DNA of 64,000 bases, taken from NCBI RefSeq assembly GCF_001642085.1, contig NZ_CP014699.1, forward strand, positions 2,046,001-2,110,000, read 5' to 3'. A program made the position numbers and the translations under genes. The stretch is from Streptococcus pantholopis. Its GTDB lineage: Bacteria > Bacillota > Bacilli > Lactobacillales > Streptococcaceae. This document shows positions 6,339-13,781 of this stretch, piece by piece. Every line of letters starts with the position of its first letter. Positions within the stretch are counted from its first letter, which is position 1. Under the pieces are notes generated by a model. The model worked only from the letters and a program-made list of their open reading frames with translations. It was not told the DNA's origin and ran no database searches.

Positions 6339-7682
6339 CTATTTCTCGCTGCTAAAATGGGTGTCATGTTTTTGTTTCCACTCTTTGATATAGTCCAGCC
6401 GCTGTTTGATTTTAGCCTCATTGCCTTCTTGTGTTGGTTTATAGTAAGTGTGATTGCTGATACTTTCAGGGCGTGTGGGCATCGTTGTCAGCTTGTCTTC
6501 GTAAAAATGAGCCAGTTGATAGCCCTTCCCATAACCGGCCTCTTTCATCAGTTTAGTGCTGGCATTTCGCAAATGCAGAGGAACTGGCTCATCAATCGTT
6601 TCCTTAATGTCTTTTTTGACAGCCCTTCTGGCTTTATAAACAGCATTGGATTTGGGTGCCAAGGAAAGATAAATCACACACTGCGTCAGATGAACATCAC
6701 ATTCCGGCAGACCGATATAGCGGCAGGCCTGAAATGTATTGACAGCCAGATTTAAGGCACTGTTGTCTGCTAAGCCGATATCTTCACTGGCAAAGCGGAT
6801 CAAGCGGCGTGCAATATAGACCGGATCCTCACCGCCGTCAATCATTCGGCCCAGCCAATAAACAGCAGAATCCGGATCACTGTTGCGCATTGATTTATGG
6901 AGTGCTGAAATAATATTATAATGTTCTTCGCCGTCTTTATCATAATAAGCCGTCTTTTTATCCAGTAGCTCTTCAAGCAGGTCTTCCGAGACTGTAACCT
7001 GACGTCCTCTTTTATCACCATTAAGAACCAGCATCTCTAAGGTATTGAGAGCCGTTCTGGCATCTCCGTTAGAATAAACAGCAATTTGTTTTAATAAATG
7101 GGATTTTATGTCAATCTTAAGCTCCGGAAAGGCCTGTGGGGACTGTAAAACACTTTCCAGCAAATCGATGATATCTGCTTCTTCAAGCTGCTTTAAAATA
7201 AAAACACGTGTTCGCGACAGCAAAGCAGAGTTGACTTCAAAAGAAGGGTTTTCTGTTGTTGCACCAATCAAAATTATACTGCCTTTTTCAACATAGGGGA
7301 GGAAAGCATCCTGCTGCGCTTTATTGAAACGATGGATTTCATCGATAAAAACAATCGTTCGCTCCCCTAAGAGGCGATGTTCTTCTGCCTCGTTCATAAT
7401 TTTACGGATTTCTTTGATACCGTGCATGACTGCGCTAAATGTGATAAACCTTGATTTTGTTTTTTTGGCAATAATTTCAGCTAAAGTAGTCTTACCCACA
7501 CCGGGCGGCCCCCAGAAAATCATGGATGAAATCTGATCTTTATCAATCATTTCTCTCAAAAACTTTCCAGATCCGACAAGATGCTTTTGGCCGACAAAAT
7601 GGTCTAAATCCTGCGGACGGACACGGCTGGCCAAAGGAGCGGCCATATCCATTTCTTCTTCAAAAAGTGATGATTCCTGCAT
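6339..7682 (-). CDS. rarA: Replication-associated recombination ATPase RarA (MgsA)
   Basis: About 447 residues, usual for the family. AAA+ ATPase related to clamp-loader subunits that acts at stalled forks. Seen: N-terminal DLDHFVGQKHLVG box, Walker A GPPGVGKTT (58-66), Walker B in VFIDEIHRFNKAQQDAFLPYVE, sensor region IGATTENPSFEVNSALLSR, then the C-terminal tetramerisation domain. The start at 7682 (M-Q-E-S-S) is preferred because AAGGAG lies 7 bases upstream; an earlier in-frame ATG at 7709 lacks a site. The gene is single and transcribed with the leftward fork. Confidence 0.95.
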   Translation of the reverse strand: MQESSLFEEEMDMAAPLASRVRPQDLDHFVGQKHLVGSGKFLREMIDKDQISSMIFWGPPGVGKTTLAEIIAKKTKSRFITFSAVMHGIKEIRKIMNEAEEHRLLGERTIVFIDEIHRFNKAQQDAFLPYVEKGSIILIGATTENPSFEVNSALLSRTRVFILKQLEEADIIDLLESVLQSPQAFPELKIDIKSHLLKQIAVYSNGDARTALNTLEMLVLNGDKRGRQVTVSEDLLEELLDKKTAYYDKDGEEHYNIISALHKSMRNSDPDSAVYWLGRMIDGGEDPVYIARRLIRFASEDIGLADNSALNLAVNTFQACRYIGLPECDVHLTQCVIYLSLAPKSNAVYKARRAVKKDIKETIDEPVPLHLRNASTKLMKEAGYGKGYQLAHFYEDKLTTMPTRPESISNHTYYKPTQEGNEAKIKQRLDYIKEWKQKHDTHFSSEK

Positions 7683-7786
7683 TTCTTTCTCCTTGACATT
7701 CACAAACATATAAGTAAAGCTTTAGACAGCCACTATTTAAAAGCTACAGGCTTACCGAAACTGCTATCATAAAGGGCTTGCCACTG

Positions 7787-8812
7787 TTAAGGAAAGCGAA
7801 TTACCTGTTCGTCAGCATCCACGTCTGCCATCAGTCCAAAGGGAATGATGCATCTGGGCGTGGCATGCCCGATATTGACATTATAAAGAATGGGAAGGGT
7901 TCTGTCAGCTACTGTATCAAGCAGAATCCGTTTATAATCTTCATAGTATAACTCATTTACTGGCTTTCCAACAATTAGCCCGCTGATTACAGAAAAGATT
8001 CCGGTCGTTTTCAGTTTCTCCAGCATTTTTTGATACATTATAAGGCTTGGCCGTTCCCCACTTGTCTCAAGAAGTAAAATTTTTCCCTGCCAGTCAGAAA
8101 GAGAAGGAAACAGCTGGTACTGCTGGCACAAATCAACTGTATCAGGATAGCGTGAACCATCAAATATATCATAAAGCGACTCTAAGCAGCCGCCTAAAAT
8201 TTCCCCCTTAAATTTAGCAGCACCCTGCAGCAGCTCAAAACCCTGATTTTTATGAACTGTTCTTTCTGTGCCCAAAGCTTTTTCACTGTAATCCAAGCGT
8301 TCTTCGTACCAATACTTGCTGGGACGAATTTCTGATATACGGCCTGTTTCAATTAACTCTTTAAAATAATGGAAAGAATAAGGCAGCATATCATCGGCCA
8401 ATTCACAGATATCCGCTAAAAAAGACTGCCCGTAAAAGGTTTTTATCCCCAATTTATGCAGCATAAGATGATTTATTGTTGTGTCAGAAAAGCCTAAAAA
8501 GGCTTTCTGTCTCACCGCCTGTGCCAGTTGATGATTCGAAAACAAATGCGGCAGCAAACGGTAAGTATCGTCCCCTCCGATAGCGCATAAAATCAAATCA
8601 ATTCGATCATCTGTAAAGGCCCTGATGAGATCCTCCGCTCTTTTTTCCGGGTGATTTTTTAAATAAGCAGTGCCTTTTAGAGCGTGCGGCAGGATAGTAA
8701 CGTCCAAACCAAGATTTTTTAACCGTTTTATCCCTAAAGCCAGCTCATGCTGAACTGATTTTTCGCCAAGCATGCCGCTTGACAAACTGACTAAACCGAC
8801 TGTACGTATCAT
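7787..8812 (-). CDS. S66-family (LD-carboxypeptidase/MccF-like) protein
   Basis: 341 residues with the S66 layout: an N-terminal domain with the elbow segment AIGGDDTYRLLP (77-88), a central GGCLESLYDIF and LLETSGERPS, and a C-terminal GHATPRCIIPFG with the expected histidine. Family members cleave the LD-peptide bond of recycled murein peptides or inactivate microcin C. At the nucleophile position (G-G-x-x-S in LdcA and MccF) this protein has Thr83, so activity is uncertain. It is monocistronic, with a consensus ribosome binding site. Confidence 0.8.
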   Translation of the reverse strand: MIRTVGLVSLSSGMLGEKSVQHELALGIKRLKNLGLDVTILPHALKGTAYLKNHPEKRAEDLIRAFTDDRIDLILCAIGGDDTYRLLPHLFSNHQLAQAVRQKAFLGFSDTTINHLMLHKLGIKTFYGQSFLADICELADDMLPYSFHYFKELIETGRISEIRPSKYWYEERLDYSEKALGTERTVHKNQGFELLQGAAKFKGEILGGCLESLYDIFDGSRYPDTVDLCQQYQLFPSLSDWQGKILLLETSGERPSLIMYQKMLEKLKTTGIFSVISGLIVGKPVNELYYEDYKRILLDTVADRTLPILYNVNIGHATPRCIIPFGLMADVDADEQVIRFP

Positions 8813-8949
8813 AACTCCTCCTTTTTTTGTATTACATTATATCACAATCAATCAGACAAAAGAGTTTTGCAGGCAGAAAAGACGGGAACATGTTTGATTG
8901 TACCTAAGAGACTAACAGACAAAAGAATAACACTGGTTCTTAAATTTTG

Positions 8950-9193
8950 GTAAAATAGTATTGGAGTGAAAAGGCGTCGAATGTTGCTGTCTGCCTGAGG
9001 ACCAGTCAGGCCATTTGTCGGCTGATCATTTTTATAGACAGATGCATTAAACTTGTCCTAAATACTTGCGGAAATGAGGGAAATGATAATTTAAGAAGAC
9101 TGTCCCGCTTCTTCTTATTTTGGCAGGAATGCCTATTTTTCTTTGCTCTTGTAATAGAAGGAGCTTTCTACTTTTTATAATGAGGGGGTAACC
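8950..9193 (+). promoter_or_regulatory. Probable long leader of pgpA
   Basis: An extended -10 (TGGTAAAAT, around 8948-8956) lies about 240 bases before the pgpA start. The leader can form an outer stem CTGTCT (8987-8992) with AGACAG (9036-9041) enclosing a perfect GCCTGA/TCAGGC hairpin (8993-9011), and later an AAGAAG/CTTCTT hairpin (9093-9113). No known riboswitch class was recognised. Confidence 0.3.
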
Positions 9194-9703
9194 ATGAAAT
9201 CAGATAAAGAACTTAAAAATAAAGCATTGGAGCTTTTAAAAGAACGAGGAGTGAGCATTAAAGATATTGCAGAGCTTGTCCTCTTTTTACAGAATCCCTA
9301 TATTAAAAACTTAAGTATTGAGGAATGTATTGACAGTGTTTACACTGTCTTAAACAAACGAGAAGTACAAAATACAATTATTACCGGCATTGAAATGGAT
9401 AAGCTGGCTGAAGAAGGGAAGCTTTCTCAGCCTTTAAACGATATTCTGATGGAAGATGAGGGGCTTTACGGTATTGATGAAATTATGGCTCTTTCTATTG
9501 TCAATGTTTACGGGTCCATTGGTTTTACAAATTACGGTTATATCGATAAAATAAAACCGGGTATTATCAAGACGCTGGATAGTAAAAACAGCAGCCGCTG
9601 CCACACATTTTTAGATGATATTGTTGGTGCTCTAGCAGCTGCAGCCGCCAGTCGGATTGCCCATGCGGATCCCGGTAAAAGTGCTATCACAAATATGAAT
9701 TAA
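9194..9703 (+). CDS. pgpA: Phosphatidylglycerophosphatase A family protein
   Basis: 169 residues of the PgpA/YutG family, which dephosphorylates phosphatidylglycerophosphate to phosphatidylglycerol at the membrane. Diagnostic stretches are GIDEIMALSIVNVYGSIGFTNYGYIDK in the middle and FLDDIVGALAAAAASRIAH near the C-terminus. The hydrophilic N-terminal extension is typical of the Firmicute form. GAGGGGG lies upstream of the ATG. PgsA, the enzyme of the preceding step, is encoded at 24221-24760. It is single, with a strong terminator behind it. Confidence 0.87.
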   Translation: MKSDKELKNKALELLKERGVSIKDIAELVLFLQNPYIKNLSIEECIDSVYTVLNKREVQNTIITGIEMDKLAEEGKLSQPLNDILMEDEGLYGIDEIMALSIVNVYGSIGFTNYGYIDKIKPGIIKTLDSKNSSRCHTFLDDIVGALAAAAASRIAHADPGKSAITNMN

Positions 9704-9731
9704 TCTAAAGAACCTACTAAGGCAAAGATAA

Positions 9732-9764
9732 AACAGCCAGAGACTTCAGTCTCTGGCTGTTTGT
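9732..9764 (+). terminator. Terminator after pgpA
   Basis: 14-bp perfect stem (9732-9745 with 9748-9761; AACAGCCAGAGACT and its complement) followed by TTTG-TTT. Confidence 0.87.
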
Positions 9765-9824
9765 TTATCAAAAGGGGCTGTCTCTTCGTCTATAACAAAG
9801 ATAGGACAAAGCACAAGGCCGCTG

Positions 9825-10176
9825 TCAGTGAAAAATTAAAATACTAAGCAAGGCCAAAAGAGCAGGCCCTCCCTGAGTCAAGAGAATTAGCTCAAGGCGC
9901 CGTAACTAGCAGCTCCAATCACAAAGAGCACTAAAAGTGTTACTGTTTCAAGATTTGAAGAAATAAAAAGTGCATAGAGGAGACAGAGAGCCAGCAGGCC
10001 ATTATAAATTCCCTGATTTTTCAGGAGAACAGAAACGGACTGCCCGATAACTCAGACTCTGTCAAACCCAAAACACGGCTGGTTGTTGCCGACTGAGTAG
10101 CCACTGTTTCTAAATACATAATATAGAGATGTTCCAGAGCAACTACTGCAGTTAATAAAACGGTTATTATTGACAT
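9825..10176 (-). pseudogene. DUF1304 membrane protein gene with two frameshifts
   Basis: Starting from an ATG at 10176, the minus strand reads MSIITVLLTAVVALEHLYIM, the N-terminus of the DUF1304 family. The frame then breaks after about 49 codons and continues in another frame as VLLKNQGIYNGLLALCLL and VTLLVLFVIGAASYGAL. It breaks again near 9888 and ends as ILLTQGGPALLALLSILIF with a stop at 9825. The three pieces sum to about 117 codons, the normal family length, so this is one intact-length gene with two small indels. It is either a real pseudogene or a sequencing fault. The function of DUF1304 is unknown. Confidence 0.82.
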
Positions 10177-10234
10177 TATGATTTTCCTTTATTTATAGAT
10201 AGAGTTATTCATACAGCCCTTATTAAAAAACAAA

Positions 10235-10258
10235 AAAGAAGAGCAGCAGCTCTTCTTT
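10235..10258 (-). terminator. Terminator after rpsD
   Basis: Arms 10235-10244 and 10249-10258 (AAAGAAGAGC/GCTCTTCTTT) with a T tract on the minus strand; 14 bp past the rpsD stop. Confidence 0.82.
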
Positions 10259-10271
10259 GGCTGATTTGACA

Positions 10272-10883
10272 TTACAATTGTTTGTTGTAATATTCAACAA
10301 TGAGCGCTTCGTTGATTTCTGGATTGATTTCATCACGCTCAGGCAGACGTGTCAGAGAACCTTCAAGGTTTTCACTGTCAAAACTTACAAAAGACGGACG
10401 TCCCAATGTGCTTTCAACAGCTTCCAGAATGGCTGGAACCTTAGCCGACTTTTCACGTACTGAAATAACTTGGCCTACCTCAACACGGTAGCTAGGAATA
10501 TCTACACGTTTGCCATCAACAAGGATATGCCCGTGATTAACAAACTGACGAGCCTGGCGGCGTGTTCTTGCAAGCCCCAGACGATAAACAATATTATCAA
10601 GACGGCGTTCAAGAAGAAGCATAAAATTGAAACCGACAGTTCCTTCCTTGATCTTAGTAGCTTGAACAAACAAGTTTCGGAATTGTTTTTCACCTAAACC
10701 GTAAGAAAAACGAAGTTTTTGTTTTTCTGTCAACTGCAGACCATACTCTGATAATTTACTGCGGTTGTTAGGACCGTGCTGACCCGGCACATAATTGCGG
10801 CGAGCCAATTCTTTGCCCGTGCCTGTAAGAGATAGCCCTAAACGGCGTGATTTCTTCCAAGATGGTCCTGTATAACGTGACAT
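10272..10883 (-). CDS. rpsD: 30S ribosomal protein uS4
   Basis: 203 residues, standard length. Begins [16 protein letters not shown], with the S4 RNA-binding domain around [20 protein letters not shown]. uS4 nucleates 16S rRNA assembly and in many bacteria represses its own synthesis by binding its leader. The gene is monocistronic with a consensus promoter about 220 bases upstream, a GGAGGAC-type binding site before the ATG and a strong terminator behind it. Confidence 0.98.
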   Translation of the reverse strand: MSRYTGPSWKKSRRLGLSLTGTGKELARRNYVPGQHGPNNRSKLSEYGLQLTEKQKLRFSYGLGEKQFRNLFVQATKIKEGTVGFNFMLLLERRLDNIVYRLGLARTRRQARQFVNHGHILVDGKRVDIPSYRVEVGQVISVREKSAKVPAILEAVESTLGRPSFVSFDSENLEGSLTRLPERDEINPEINEALIVEYYNKQL

Positions 10884-11100
10884 AATAATGTCCTCCTCAA
10901 AAAAATTTTTTGCAGGAAATAACGTTTAAAAGAAAGTCCTGATTCGTGCAGTTACCCTTCGCCTCAACAGCAAAGGCTACTCTAACAAAATCTAGCTGTT
11001 CTTATTCCAATTGACAGGCACAGTCAACGGTAAAACCAGATTTTCCACTACAGAGCAACTGTTGACGAGCTTCATACTTTCTCTGCTGCTATTTCACACA
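10884..11100 (-). promoter_or_regulatory. Long 5' leader of rpsD, probable uS4 autoregulatory element
   Basis: The promoter places transcription start near 11100, giving an untranslated leader of about 217 bases with several potential stems, for example GCCTTTGCTGTTGAGGCGAAGGG. Firmicute rpsD genes are known to carry an S4-binding leader. I infer the same here from length and position, without having matched the consensus structure. Confidence 0.5.
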
Positions 11101-11106
11101 AGGAAC

Positions 11107-11135
11107 AGTATAACACAGAAAAAAAAGCTTGTAAA
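11107..11135 (-). promoter_or_regulatory. rpsD promoter
   Basis: TTTACA (11130-11135) and TATACT (11107-11112), 17-bp spacer, minus strand. Confidence 0.78.
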
Positions 11136-11311
11136 GGCCTATATCAAGAAAAACTTCTGGCCAACAAGCTACTTTCGGGCTGAATCCATCTTTTCCGCCA
11201 ATTCAGCCCTTCTTTATCTTCTTCTGGCAATGTTTGTAATAAGCTGCCCAAAACCAGACGAACAGACCAAATCCGCATAATCTTATAATAACTCCCTCTT
11301 TACAGTCCTAC

Positions 11312-11584
11312 TTAATCAAAATAATGAATTAGAGTTTTTTCAGTCAAGATATCAGAATAAGTATAAGACTCAACATAGGTATTTTCAATTTCGCCTGGAA
11401 CTGTTGCCTCGTCCTTGTATTCAACAATAAACAAAGAAGAATAAACTTCAATCAGACGGCCAATTTTATTTTTTTCGCGTTTACGGCCGTTTTCAAGAGT
11501 CAGCTCAACGAGCTGACCTTCATGATTTTTTATGTCTTCCTTAATTTTTTTCATCTTTGCAACATCTGCAAATGCATCACTCAT
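11312..11584 (-). CDS. veg: Veg-family protein
   Basis: 90 residues matching the Veg/DUF1021 family of Firmicutes: NHEGQLVELTLENGRKR, then GRLIEVYSSLFIVEY and YSDILTEKTL. In Bacillus subtilis Veg promotes biofilm matrix gene expression; the molecular mechanism is not settled. The ATG at 11584 is chosen because AAGGAG lies 7 bases upstream; the TTG just before it is less likely. It sits 75 bp downstream of dnaB and may be co-transcribed. A 9-bp hairpin at 11177-11209 lies downstream of the gene. Confidence 0.9.
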   Translation of the reverse strand: MSDAFADVAKMKKIKEDIKNHEGQLVELTLENGRKREKNKIGRLIEVYSSLFIVEYKDEATVPGEIENTYVESYTYSDILTEKTLIHYFD

Positions 11585-11659
11585 CAAATTTCTCCTTAAT
11601 CAGGGAATAGGCTTATCCCCGCTATAATATTAATCTGGCTTCTCAAAAACAGCCTTTTG

Positions 11660-13021
11660 TTATTGCTCTTCAAACTGAGCTATACTAGAAAATTTATTAT
11701 ACTCTTTTTGAAATATTAACTTTACAGTCCCACGCGCACCGCTGCGGTTCTTTTCAAGAATAACTTCAATAGTATTATCCTCAAGTGTCTCCTCAGAAGC
11801 TTCACCTTCTTTACGGTAATAATCATCACGATAAAGAAAAGCTACGATATCCGCATCCTGCTCTATAGATCCGGACTCGCGGATATCAGACAAAACCGGT
11901 CTTTTATCCTGACGCTGCTCTACACCGCGCGACAGCTGACTGAGAGCAATAACAGGAACTTTCAACTCCTTAGCTAAAATTTTTAGCTGACGTGAAATTT
12001 CTGAGACTTCCTGCTGCCTGTTGTCAGGACGAGTGCCGGTAATTAACTGCAGGTAATCAATGACAATTAAACCCAGACCTCCTTCAAGCTCCTGAGACAG
12101 TTTGCGGGCACGAGCACGGATTTCAGTAACTTTAATATCAGATGTTTCATCAATATAAATCGGAGCTTCGGCCAAAGCCCCCTGTGCAATCGTCACATTA
12201 TTCCAGTCCTGATCGGTCAGCTGCCCTGTCCGCAGTGCATGGGAATCAACCATTCCTTCAGCTGCCAGCATTCGGTCAACTAAACTCTCTGCCCCCATTT
12301 CCAGTGAAAAAATAGCAACAGGACGGTTTTGCTTTGTTCCAACATTTTGAGCAACGTTTAGTGCAAAGGCAGTTTTTCCAACACCAGGCCGTGCAGCTAA
12401 AATAATCAGCTGATCATCATGCAGACCGGTTGTAATCCGGTCTAAATCACGAAAACCTGTTGGCAGACCTGTAACATCCGTTGTCTGCTGGGAACGTATC
12501 TCAAGATTTTCATAATTAACTTTCAAAACCTCTGAAATTTTACGAAAACCGCTGCGGTGGCTGTGCTCATTGATTTCAACCAGAGCTTTCTCAGCGTCCG
12601 CAATAATATCCTCAGAAACCCGTGCCCCTTCATAAGCCAAATTGACAGTGTCCGTCAGCCGCGAAATAATATTGCGCAGCATAGCTTTCTCAGCTACTAT
12701 TTTAGCATAATATTCTGCATTGGCACTGGTGGGCACACTGTTAACAAGTTCTACAATATAAGAAAGGCCGCCAATATTCTGGAGATCTCCCTGATCGTCC
12801 AAGACAGTTCTGACCGTCGTTGCATCGATGGCCTCATTGCGATCACTTAAAGTAATCATTGCCTGAAAAACAATTTTATGGGAATATTTATAAAAATCAT
12901 CCGGTTCAACAAATTCCCTGATAGCAACCAGTTTTTCCGGAGAAATAAAAACAGATCCTAAAACAGATTGCTCTGCCAACAGATCCTGCGGCTGAACCCT
13001 TAATTCCGGTCCTTCTGCCAA
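11660..13021 (-). CDS. dnaB: Replicative DNA helicase DnaB
   Basis: About 453 residues. The N-terminal primase-interaction domain (RVQPQDLLAEQSVLGSVF) is followed by a RecA-type ATPase with Walker A ARPGVGKTAFALN, the segment FSLEMGAESLVDRML and Walker B LIVIDYLQLI. It is the hexameric helicase of the replication fork. I place the start at the TTG at 13021: an AGGGGG site is then 8 bases upstream, and the protein begins M-A-E-G-P-E-L, matching related streptococcal DnaB starts. A GTG three codons earlier at 13030 would overlap the binding site. Linked rplI and gdpP lie upstream. Confidence 0.96.
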   Translation of the reverse strand: MAEGPELRVQPQDLLAEQSVLGSVFISPEKLVAIREFVEPDDFYKYSHKIVFQAMITLSDRNEAIDATTVRTVLDDQGDLQNIGGLSYIVELVNSVPTSANAEYYAKIVAEKAMLRNIISRLTDTVNLAYEGARVSEDIIADAEKALVEINEHSHRSGFRKISEVLKVNYENLEIRSQQTTDVTGLPTGFRDLDRITTGLHDDQLIILAARPGVGKTAFALNVAQNVGTKQNRPVAIFSLEMGAESLVDRMLAAEGMVDSHALRTGQLTDQDWNNVTIAQGALAEAPIYIDETSDIKVTEIRARARKLSQELEGGLGLIVIDYLQLITGTRPDNRQQEVSEISRQLKILAKELKVPVIALSQLSRGVEQRQDKRPVLSDIRESGSIEQDADIVAFLYRDDYYRKEGEASEETLEDNTIEVILEKNRSGARGTVKLIFQKEYNKFSSIAQFEEQ

Positions 13022-13040
13022 TATTGTCACCCCCTATAAT

Positions 13041-13189
13041 CAAAACACAAAGTCCACTAAAAAAACAGAGCGAAAATGACGGTAAGCCAGAAATCTTTGA
13101 TTTCGCAGACGCACCTCTGCCAGGACGATTGGAAAGGTGCAATAAAAGCTTGATCCTTCAAATCATTTCTAGCTGGTTCAATAAGATAA
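13041..13189 (-). repeat. Dispersed hairpin repeat, copy C (upstream of dnaB)
   Basis: Clearly homologous to A2 (4346-4490): both contain AAAATGACGGTAAG, TTTGATTTCGCAGAC and AGCAATAAAAG/TGCAATAAAAG blocks. The A2 hairpin is weakened here to GATT/AATC plus AAGG/CCTT (13127-13164). The element ends at the dnaB ribosome binding site in the same orientation as the other copies. The segment 13190-13328 shows no gene. Confidence 0.6.
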
Positions 13190-13328
13190 GATGCAATCTG
13201 CAGCTTTTCTTCAACAGCCGTGAATTTAATCATGCCCCTTTTCACTAGGATTTCAGCTGTTTCAATTCTCTGAAACTTAAAGTGTTCTTTGTATCAAAAA
13301 TCTCTCGATTAGCCCAGAAAAGCAACTT

Positions 13329-13781
13329 TTATGCTTCTTTGATGGCTAATTTAATTTCAGCTCTGACCTCCTTATGCAGTCTTACAGGAACTTCAATTAA
13401 GCCGAGTGCACGAATAGGCTGCTCTAGTTCAATATGGCGCTTATCTACTTTAATTCCAAACTGCTTATCCAGCGCTTCTGCAATTTTTTTTGCTGTAATG
13501 GAACCAAAGGTACGGCCATCTGGACCAACTTTTTCCGAAAATTGAACACGAGTTTCTTCCTGACTGAGCCTCGTCTGAATCGCTTTTGCTTCTGCCAGCT
13601 GTTCTGCCTGAACCTTAGCTTCAGACCTTTGTTTCCCCTTTAGCTCGCTTATAGCTTGTTTTGTTGCTTCTTTTGCCAAGTTCTTTTTTAAGAGAAAATT
13701 TTGGGCATAGCCTGTTGGAACTTCTTTGACTTCACCTTTTTTCCCTTTACCTTTAACATCTGCTAGAAAGATAACTTTCAT
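13329..13781 (-). CDS. rplI: 50S ribosomal protein bL9
   Basis: 150 residues. The N-terminal domain [29 protein letters not shown] is diagnostic, then a long connecting helix and the C-terminal domain ending EIKLAIKEA. It is part of the large ribosomal subunit at the L1-stalk base and influences frame maintenance. Its start overlaps the gdpP stop by 4 bp, as in many Firmicutes, so translation is coupled. Confidence 0.98.
   Translation of the reverse strand: MKVIFLADVKGKGKKGEVKEVPTGYAQNFLLKKNLAKEATKQAISELKGKQRSEAKVQAEQLAEAKAIQTRLSQEETRVQFSEKVGPDGRTFGSITAKKIAEALDKQFGIKVDKRHIELEQPIRALGLIEVPVRLHKEVRAEIKLAIKEA

Noticed and set aside
11140..11285. 43-codon minus-strand frame beginning M-R-I-W-S-V
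   Set aside because: A vague likeness to a pyrimidine-dimer glycosylase N-terminus, but no continued similarity and no ribosome binding site.
12906..13142. 78-codon minus-strand frame overlapping dnaB and repeat C
   Set aside because: Out of frame with dnaB and partly encoded by the repeat; the C-terminal half is dnaB shadow.
13041..13305. Inverted ends (ACAAAG.../...CTTTGTATC) suggesting that copy C is a terminal-inverted-repeat mobile element
   Set aside because: The ends match only loosely and the other copies lack a second end, so a MITE structure cannot be supported.
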